From contig NZ_BOVP01000001.1 in the NCBI RefSeq assembly GCF_018403745.1, positions 186,001 to 250,000 on the forward strand: 64,000 bases of DNA, given 5' to 3'. The notes below the pieces were generated by a model. That model was not told the DNA's origin and searched no databases. It saw nothing but the letters and a program-made list of their open reading frames with translations. Both the position numbers and the translations under genes were made by a program. This DNA is from Lactococcus formosensis (GTDB lineage Bacteria; Bacillota; Bacilli; Lactobacillales; Streptococcaceae). The stretch's first letter is position 1. Each line of letters starts with the position of its first letter. Below, one piece after another: positions 59,029 through 64,000 of the stretch.

Positions 59029-59247
59029 CTAAACATCCAAATCGTAGATAAAGGCAATATCAGCTAAAATTACTAATGCTGCTTTTCCGTTTTCCTTACC
59101 ACTCATAACATTTGACATACGACTAGCAGGAATTTTAGAATCTGCTTTCTCTGAAGCGATACTTGCTAGAAAAGCATTAGTGTACCCTTTCTTCTTTTTC
59201 AACTCCTCTACAGCTTTACGATAGCGCTCAAATTTTTCTTGTGTCAT
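59029..59247 (-). CDS. Cro-like regulator (small XRE-type protein)
   Basis: This 72-residue protein carries a compact helix-turn-helix-like region (TNAFLASIASEKADSKIPASRMSN, core ASRMSNVMSGKE). It is the first lytic gene, opposite to the CI-like repressor, with GGAGGAG before its ATG. Position and size suggest Cro. The leader of about 210 bases back to the promoter at 59459-59487 is unusually long. Confidence 0.7.
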   Translation of the reverse strand: MTQEKFERYRKAVEELKKKKGYTNAFLASIASEKADSKIPASRMSNVMSGKENGKAALVILADIAFIYDLDV

Positions 59248-59313
59248 AATCTCCTCCGTTTTCTCAAAATATAGTTTTTGTAAAGAAAATTTAGTTTTTA
59301 ATCTATTTTATCC

Positions 59314-59342
59314 TTGACATATGAGTATCAATAATCTATAAT
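59314..59342 (+). promoter_or_regulatory. rightward consensus promoter of the lysogeny switch
   Basis: TTGACA (59314-59319), 17 bases, TATAAT (59337-59342) on the plus strand, 205 bp before the repressor start. Its spacer is nearly identical to that of the leftward promoter. Confidence 0.85.
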
Positions 59343-59458
59343 AAAAGCATAATTAAAGAGCCTATAAAACACTATATAAAACTTGCTTGGCGGCGTTGTT
59401 AATTTAGTATTTATTTAGGGTTTCTTTATTAAAAATACAATTTATTTTTACAAAAACT

Positions 59459-59487
59459 ATTATAGACTATCGATACGTATATGTCAA
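59459..59487 (-). promoter_or_regulatory. leftward consensus promoter of the lysogeny switch
   Basis: TTGACA (59482-59487), 17 bases, TATAAT (59459-59464) on the minus strand. It faces the rightward promoter across 116 bases. The spacer holds the palindrome GATACGTATC, a probable repressor operator. Confidence 0.85.
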
Positions 59488-59546
59488 CTATAAAGTATCT
59501 TTATTCTACAGTTATTTTTTGTATTACCTCTGAAAGGTTGATACTA

Positions 59547-59891
59547 ATGGATTTGTACGAAAGAATAAAAGAGCTTGCCGCTCAAAAACATATTTCGATT
59601 CGACAACTTGAAGAAAAGCTAGGAATCGCAAATGGTACTATAAGACAATGGGGGAGAAAAAATCCCGGTGTTAACAATGTTAAACTAGTAGCTGATTACT
59701 TTCATGTCACCGTTGATTACTTGCTAGGTGGAAAAAAGAACACAGTAACTAAAGAACCTGTAGATCTTGCTGATTTAGTAGATGAAAGTAAAGTTGATTG
59801 GGATGAATGGGTTTCTTTTGATGGTAAACCACTAACTGATGAAGTTAAAACAGCATTAAAACTTATTTTAGGTAAACGTCTTGAAGACTAA
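59547..59891 (+). CDS. CI-like XRE repressor
   Basis: This 114-residue protein has a Cro/CI-type helix-turn-helix (ISIRQLEEKLGIANGTIRQW, residues 17-36) and a short acidic C-terminal half without a LexA-like peptidase domain. Repressors of this type are usually inactivated by a partner ImmA-like protease, which is encoded next. Start 59547 follows GAAAGG; an in-frame start 22 codons upstream would lie inside the leftward promoter. Confidence 0.85.
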   Translation: MDLYERIKELAAQKHISIRQLEEKLGIANGTIRQWGRKNPGVNNVKLVADYFHVTVDYLLGGKKNTVTKEPVDLADLVDESKVDWDEWVSFDGKPLTDEVKTALKLILGKRLED

Positions 59892-59902
59892 TCGGGGGCT
59901 CT

Positions 59903-60493
59903 ATGAACGAACAGGAACTAATAGAGCGTATAATCCTTGAAATAGAAAAATATGGAATTGAAGTTATCGGGGACAACTCTTTTCCTTTAGACGCTGTAAC
60001 AAACAATAGAAAAAAGATAACGATATTTAATCCCACAACTGTTAAAGCTTTCAAATTATGTCATGAATTAATGCATATTAAAAATAATGACAGCTATCGA
60101 CTTGGAGAGTGCGATACAACTAGCTCACAAGAGAAGCGAACGAATAAAGAAGCAATTCTCTTTTTATGGAATATATTCATAACTGAAGGAGGGAACTTTG
60201 AGCTTTTTCAAAAGTTTATTGAAATATCTGGCTGTCCTTGTGACACTTCTTTTTCTCTTCTTTGCAAAGTAAACGCAGAAGTTATAAAAGAATTAAACAA
60301 AGAGGATAGCCAGATAAAAGACTATAGCAAAATGTCACTAAAGGAATGTGTTATTGACTATATTTCGCATTTTGATGTTGTGGAACAAATCAATACTTAT
60401 CAATTTCTTGAAGCATATAATTTGCCATACGAAGAGTATGATGCAGCAGTTGAAATATTTAAAATAGTTTTGCAACTAGATTATGCATGTTGA
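59903..60493 (+). CDS. ImmA/IrrE-family metallopeptidase
   Basis: This 196-residue protein has the zinc-protease motif KLCHELMHIKNND (HExxH near residue 54). By family knowledge such proteins cleave the neighbouring XRE repressor after DNA damage and induce the prophage. The C-terminal 100 residues are divergent and I recognise nothing in them. It follows the repressor by 11 bp, one operon. Confidence 0.8.
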   Translation: MNEQELIERIILEIEKYGIEVIGDNSFPLDAVTNNRKKITIFNPTTVKAFKLCHELMHIKNNDSYRLGECDTTSSQEKRTNKEAILFLWNIFITEGGNFELFQKFIEISGCPCDTSFSLLCKVNAEVIKELNKEDSQIKDYSKMSLKECVIDYISHFDVVEQINTYQFLEAYNLPYEEYDAAVEIFKIVLQLDYAC

Positions 60494-60517
60494 TAAGATA
60501 AAATAATAGGGAATATT

Positions 60518-60547
60518 TTCTGACAAAGGAAACTTTACTTGTCAGAA
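60518..60547 (+). other. perfect inverted repeat in the gap before the DUF4041 gene
   Basis: TTCTGACAA and TTGTCAGAA (9 bp) enclose 12 bases. There is no T-run, so it is not an ordinary terminator. It could be an operator or an mRNA hairpin for the DUF4041 gene. Confidence 0.4.
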
Positions 60548-60612
60548 TTCCAATATTACTTTGAAAACCAAGTAAAATAATTCCCACATTTACGAGAAAA
60601 ATTTAAAAACAG

Positions 60613-62109
60613 ATGAATATATTTAAAAAATTAAAACAACTAACTACGCTAAATAAAGATATTGAGGAAAAAAATAGATATTTAGTTAAGCTCAAGCTTC
60701 AGTTAAACACTATTGAAATAAATCTTGAAGATAATCAAAAATTAATTGATGATCAAGAGTTATTAATCAGAAAAGTTTCTGAAGAGTTTGCTCAAAAAAA
60801 CGAAAATTTAAGATTAGAAATAATTAATTCAGCGAATAAAGATAGTGAAAATATTCGAAAAGAAGCCGAAATATACGTATCTAATCTCACAGAGCAATAC
60901 CATCAAACAATCAAAGAGAATGAAACTCTAATTGAAGAAAACACCAAACTATTAAAGGAGAATAATCGCCTAAAAACACAAGGTCGTAAGTTCCGTTCTG
61001 AACTTCAACTTATCAAAACTCTCCATAAAGAATATCCCTATTATGATAATGAAGCAATTTATGAAAATATAAAGGAAGTCTATGCTAAAGATGGATTGAT
61101 AGATACTGTTTCAAATCTACATCTTCACTCAGAAGATTCAAAAGAGCTCAGAAAATTATCAAGAGCTACAAGTAAAGAAATCACAAATGTCCTCAAAAAA
61201 TATGAAAAGAATTATACTACTAAGTCGAATATGACCATATACTCTTTAATGATTATTGGTCTACAATCTGAGATAAAGATTTTAATGTATAATTTATCAT
61301 TTAATAAGTTATCAGATTCAAAAGATAAATTAAAAGAAATAATAAATAAATTCCTTATTATTGCAGGAGATGGTAATCAAACAATTTTACCTACAATTAC
61401 TAAATTCCTTCTTGAAATAGAGCCTCTTTATAAAGAACTACTCGACATAGAGTATAAATATTTTATTTACCGTGAACGTGAAAAAGAAGAACAGCGTCAG
61501 CTTAAAGAACAGATGAAACAAGAAGCCGAAGAACGAAAAGCGATGGAAGCTGAGAAAAAGAAACTATCAATTGAAGAAAGTAAATATAAAACCGAGATTG
61601 AAAAGAATTCTCAATTACTTGAAAATGAAACAGATACAAATAAAATTGAGCAACTTAGAATTCGTATTTTAGAATTGCAAAATCAGTTATCCTCTGTTGA
61701 AACGAAGAAGGAAGAAATTGCTAAGCTCTCCTTAGGTAAAGCTGGGTATGTTTATATTATTTCTAATCTTGGCTCATTTGGTGAAAATATATTTAAAATA
61801 GGTATGACAAGAAGGTTGGAACCTCAACAAAGAATTGATGAACTAGGTAGCGCATCAGTTCCATTTAAATTTGATGTCCATGCTTTTGTATTCAGTGACG
61901 ATGCTGTTGGTTTAGAGAATAAACTACATCGTATGCTTACTAATAATCGCGTGAATAAAGTAAATCTTCGTAAAGAATTTTTCAAAGTTGATATTAATCA
62001 AATAGAAAGTATTATAGAAGAAATTGATCCAACTGCAAGTTTTAACAAAACGATACTTGCCCAGGAATATAACCAATCATTAGCAATGATGGAAAATGCA
62101 ATAGCTTAA
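60613..62109 (+). CDS. DUF4041 and T5orf172 (GIY-YIG-like) domain protein
   Basis: This 498-residue protein has an N-terminal coiled coil (about 1-125), a DUF4041-type helical domain (about 130-300; KTLHKEYPYYDNEAIYENI, split as EYPYYDNEAIYE), and a second coiled coil (about 300-375). A C-terminal T5orf172/Mug113 domain follows (about 382-480) with YVYIISNLGSFGENIFKIG, key parts YVYIIS and FKIGMTRR. It is probably a structured nuclease-like protein. Its place between the repressor genes and integrase is typical of lysogen-expressed accessory or defence genes. RBS weak. Confidence 0.75.
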   Translation: MNIFKKLKQLTTLNKDIEEKNRYLVKLKLQLNTIEINLEDNQKLIDDQELLIRKVSEEFAQKNENLRLEIINSANKDSENIRKEAEIYVSNLTEQYHQTIKENETLIEENTKLLKENNRLKTQGRKFRSELQLIKTLHKEYPYYDNEAIYENIKEVYAKDGLIDTVSNLHLHSEDSKELRKLSRATSKEITNVLKKYEKNYTTKSNMTIYSLMIIGLQSEIKILMYNLSFNKLSDSKDKLKEIINKFLIIAGDGNQTILPTITKFLLEIEPLYKELLDIEYKYFIYREREKEEQRQLKEQMKQEAEERKAMEAEKKKLSIEESKYKTEIEKNSQLLENETDTNKIEQLRIRILELQNQLSSVETKKEEIAKLSLGKAGYVYIISNLGSFGENIFKIGMTRRLEPQQRIDELGSASVPFKFDVHAFVFSDDAVGLENKLHRMLTNNRVNKVNLRKEFFKVDINQIESIIEEIDPTASFNKTILAQEYNQSLAMMENAIA

Positions 62110-62118
62110 AAAATAAAA

Positions 62119-62153
62119 AAGCCGCCCAAGTTTGGCGACTGTGGGGCGGCTTT
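62119..62153 (+). terminator. terminator of the DUF4041 gene
   Basis: AAAGCCGCCC and GGGCGGCTTT form a 10-bp stem with a 15-base loop, 10 bp after the stop. Confidence 0.75.
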
Positions 62154-62231
62154 AGATCTAGTACAGAAACAACACGAATTACGTGAAGTTTTCTTGTACT
62201 CTATTTTACAGAAAAAAGGAGTAGAAATCAA

Positions 62232-63371
62232 ATGTGGGTAGAAGCTTTAGAAAACGGTAAATATAAATATTTTGAGAGATATCGTGACCCTTTAACCGAA
62301 AAGTTAAAGAAAGTGTCAATTACACTCGACAAAAATACTTCAAGGGCGCAAAAGGAGGCACAACGTCTTCTCCAAGAAAAGATTGATAAGCACGTAAAAG
62401 ATGCTGATGTAAGTAATATTACTTTTTGGGAACTATATGAAGAGTATTTCAAGAACTGGTCCCCAACAGTTAAAGATTCTTCAAAGCGTGGTCTAATTGC
62501 TCACGATAATAGAATAAAGGATAATATTCCGAAGTCTACACCGGCAAGAAATATTACACGTAGAACAATTCAAAAGTTAGTTAACGAAATGATGGATGAG
62601 GGCTATGCTTATAGTTACTATAATGGTTTCAAAAAACGATTCCATTCTATTCTTGATTTCGGTGTACGTATGGGGTATCTTGATAAAAATGAAGCAAGTT
62701 ATGTTAAATCACCAAAAAAAGTAAAATCATTTGAAGAAGTCCAAGAAAAAAGAGAGAGTTACCTTGAATTAAGCGAAATAAAACAATTATTAAAAATACT
62801 TAGGATTACTCCAAGAGTAGATCATTTAGCAAATTTCGTAGAATTTATGGCCTATACTGGAGCAAGATATGGAGAAACTGCTGCTTTAACTACTAAAGAT
62901 ATTGATTTAGAGAATGGTCTCGTAACAATAAATGGAACATATGATCGAGCATTGAAGATAAAAACAACTCCAAAGACAGATTTTTCCTACAGGACAATAA
63001 CGATTCCAGATAATATTATTAAAATAATTGAATCACAACTGGAGTTACTGGAACTTAATAGATCAGTCAAAGGGAAAGATTTCAATAAAAATAATTATAT
63101 ATTCTTTAGTGTTAATGGTTCAGCAATTGATTTAGATACTTTAAATGTAGTGATACGGCGAGCAGCAGAAAAAGCAAAAATCAATAAACATTTAACTTCG
63201 CATATTTTTCGTCACTCACATGTTGCCCTACTTGCAGAATTAGGTATCCCGCTGAGTGCTGCCATGGAAAGAGTAGGACATACAGATTATAAAACTACTC
63301 TAAGCATTTACTCACATGTTACCAAATCTGTCAAAGTTGATATAGTTAAAAAGTTAAATGAACTAAAATAA
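62232..63371 (+). CDS. int: tyrosine-type phage integrase
   Basis: This 379-residue recombinase has an N-terminal arm-binding domain, a core-binding SAM-like domain (about 65-165) and a catalytic domain with Arg in MAYTGARYGETAAL, HxxR in HIFRHSHVALL, and the nucleophile Tyr in TTLSIYSHV. All catalytic residues are present. It inserts the element at the 20-bp core in sufB and lies 165 bp from attR. AAAAGGAG precedes ATG 62232. Confidence 0.95.
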   Translation: MWVEALENGKYKYFERYRDPLTEKLKKVSITLDKNTSRAQKEAQRLLQEKIDKHVKDADVSNITFWELYEEYFKNWSPTVKDSSKRGLIAHDNRIKDNIPKSTPARNITRRTIQKLVNEMMDEGYAYSYYNGFKKRFHSILDFGVRMGYLDKNEASYVKSPKKVKSFEEVQEKRESYLELSEIKQLLKILRITPRVDHLANFVEFMAYTGARYGETAALTTKDIDLENGLVTINGTYDRALKIKTTPKTDFSYRTITIPDNIIKIIESQLELLELNRSVKGKDFNKNNYIFFSVNGSAIDLDTLNVVIRRAAEKAKINKHLTSHIFRHSHVALLAELGIPLSAAMERVGHTDYKTTLSIYSHVTKSVKVDIVKKLNELK

Positions 63372-63407
63372 AAAGTGCCCCTCATAAAATTAAAGGGGCA
63401 CTTTTTA
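63370..63407 (+). terminator. terminator of int
   Basis: AAAAGTGCCCC and GGGGCACTTTTT, loop of 13 bases. Its loop start (CTCATAAA) is shared with the hairpin at 42623-42652 outside the other end of the element. Confidence 0.88.
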
Positions 63408-63455
63408 TAATTGTAGGATTCATTGATAGCACTATATTTTACGCTTTTTATTTTC

Positions 63456-63473
63456 ATGCCCCTTCTTTGCCCC
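63456..63473. other. putative integrase arm-type site, right end
   Basis: ATGCCCCTTCTTTGCCCC differs at one base from the site at 42985-43002 and has the same orientation. It lies 63 bp inside attR. Confidence 0.6.
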
Positions 63474-63535
63474 TTTGTTTTCTTGTAATAAAGAAAAACA
63501 ACCGTAAAGCCAGTTATAAAGGCACTAAGAAACAA

Positions 63536-63555
63536 TTAACCGATTGAACCCTCCA
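63536..63555. other. attR core, inside the sufB 3' end
   Basis: Same 20 bases as 42850-42869. On the minus strand they read as the last five codons and stop of sufB, so insertion preserves the SufB protein. Confidence 0.92.
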
Positions 63556-64000
63556 TGCTATAAGAAATCAATCTGTTAAGTTCTACTGCGTACTCCATTG
63601 GAAGCTCTTTTGTGAAGGGTTCAATAAAGCCCATCACAATCATATCAGTGGCTTCTTTTTCTGTTAAACCACGGCTCATCAGATAGTATAACTGTTCTTC
63701 TGAGATTTTAGATACTTTAGCTTCGTGTTCCAAGGCAACTTGTGAGTTATGAATTTCATTAAATGGAATTGTATCTGATTTTGAAATATCATCCATAATA
63801 ATCGTGTCACATTCAATATGTGATTTAGAATGTGCAGAGTTTTTATTGAAGGTTACTTGTCCACGATAGTTTACGGCTCCACCAGATTTAGAAATGGATT
63901 TAGAAATAATTGATGAGCTTGTATTTGGTGCATTATGAATCATTTTGGCACCTGTATCTTGCTCTTGATTTGCGTTAGCAAAGGCGATTGAAAGCATTGT
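63536..64000 (-). CDS. sufB: Fe-S cluster assembly protein SufB, C-terminal part
   Basis: The last 154 residues of SufB are present, ending [20 protein letters not shown]. They include the SufB/SufD beta-helix region [19 protein letters not shown] (core [12 protein letters not shown]) and [23 protein letters not shown] (core [10 protein letters not shown]). SufB is the scaffold of the SufBCD complex, which builds iron-sulfur clusters. The 5' part is beyond the window. The prophage attachment site lies in its final codons. Confidence 0.93.
   Translation of the reverse strand, partial: TMLSIAFANANQEQDTGAKMIHNAPNTSSSIISKSISKSGGAVNYRGQVTFNKNSAHSKSHIECDTIIMDDISKSDTIPFNEIHNSQVALEHEAKVSKISEEQLYYLMSRGLTEKEATDMIVMGFIEPFTKELPMEYAVELNRLISYSMEGSIG

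Larger units (their letters stand above)
42850..63555. mobile_element. defective prophage integrated in the 3' end of sufB
   Basis: A 20.7-kb region bounded by a 20-bp direct repeat contains an integrase next to one end, a CI/Cro-type switch, early replication genes, terminase and portal genes, holin and lysin. Lytic genes are on the minus strand, integrase and repressor on the plus strand. It is defective: terS is frameshifted, portal has an internal stop, and all capsid, connector, tail and tape-measure genes are missing between 48,610 and 48,656. Lysogeny genes look intact, so it may still excise. Confidence 0.95.

Noticed and set aside
62228..62452. Minus-strand frame over the start of the integrase
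   Set aside because: Shadow of the integrase gene; no ribosome-binding site and low-complexity composition.

Overview
The window looks like a Lactococcus chromosome carrying one decayed prophage. I base this on the genes and their order: murD-murG-divIB, an aroE-aroB pair, hrcA-grpE-dnaK without dnaJ next to it, the atpEBFHAGDC order with the c-subunit gene first, a GlnP that fuses two binding domains to a permease, an EstA-type esterase and a CovRS-like two-component pair. The species is not settled from the sequence.

Region 1 (1-42,474) is ordinary backbone, mostly on the minus strand. In order it holds: a DUF606 transporter end, DUF1697, aroB, aroE and a DedA protein; the glutamine transporter glnPQ on the plus strand; divIB, murG and murD; an amino-acid ABC transporter under a lysine riboswitch; covS/covR; yceD (DUF177); rpmE2; the fructose operon fruR-fruK-fruA behind a cre site; an Spx-like protein; hrcA-grpE-dnaK with a consensus promoter set between two CIRCE operators; a DD/LD-carboxypeptidase, a histidine phosphatase and an L-2-hydroxyacid dehydrogenase; a secreted LPQTG protein with a membrane-protein neighbour; the F1Fo ATP synthase; estA; the DNA-uptake genes comEC and comEA; an SLC13-like permease; and an ABC-F protein.

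Region 2 (42,850-63,555) is an integrated element of about 20.7 kb. It is bounded by a 20-bp direct repeat, one copy of which is the 3' end of sufB. The integrase, the DUF4041/GIY-YIG protein, the ImmA-like protease and the CI-like repressor are on the plus strand. The lytic genes run the other way: Cro-like protein, small early proteins, Sak3-like annealing protein, SSB, HNH endonuclease, replication protein, RusA, ArpU-like regulator, CHAP lysin, terS, terL, portal, tail-protein end, holin and GH25 lysin. The element cannot make particles: terS has a frameshift, the portal has an in-frame stop, and everything between portal and tail-fibre end (capsid, connectors, tail, tape measure) is gone. 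At the far end lie accessory genes: a YjbR-like protein, a PBECR4-like nuclease behind a structured RNA, a lipoprotein, and a gene-poor stretch with a serial array of promoter-terminator units.

Region 3 (63,536-64,000) is the C-terminal part of sufB.

The most unusual signals are all in the element: (i) four to seven mini transcription units at 43,070-44,971, three of them spaced exactly 200 bp apart and sharing a palindrome next to the -10 box; (ii) an RNA-terminator-nuclease arrangement at 45,048-45,806 that resembles type III toxin-antitoxin loci; (iii) two near-identical consensus promoters facing each other in the lysogeny switch; (iv) a short antisense RNA candidate at 58,485-58,556; and (v) tRNA-like folds on both sides of the CHAP lysin gene. 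All of these were read by eye and have not been tested computationally.
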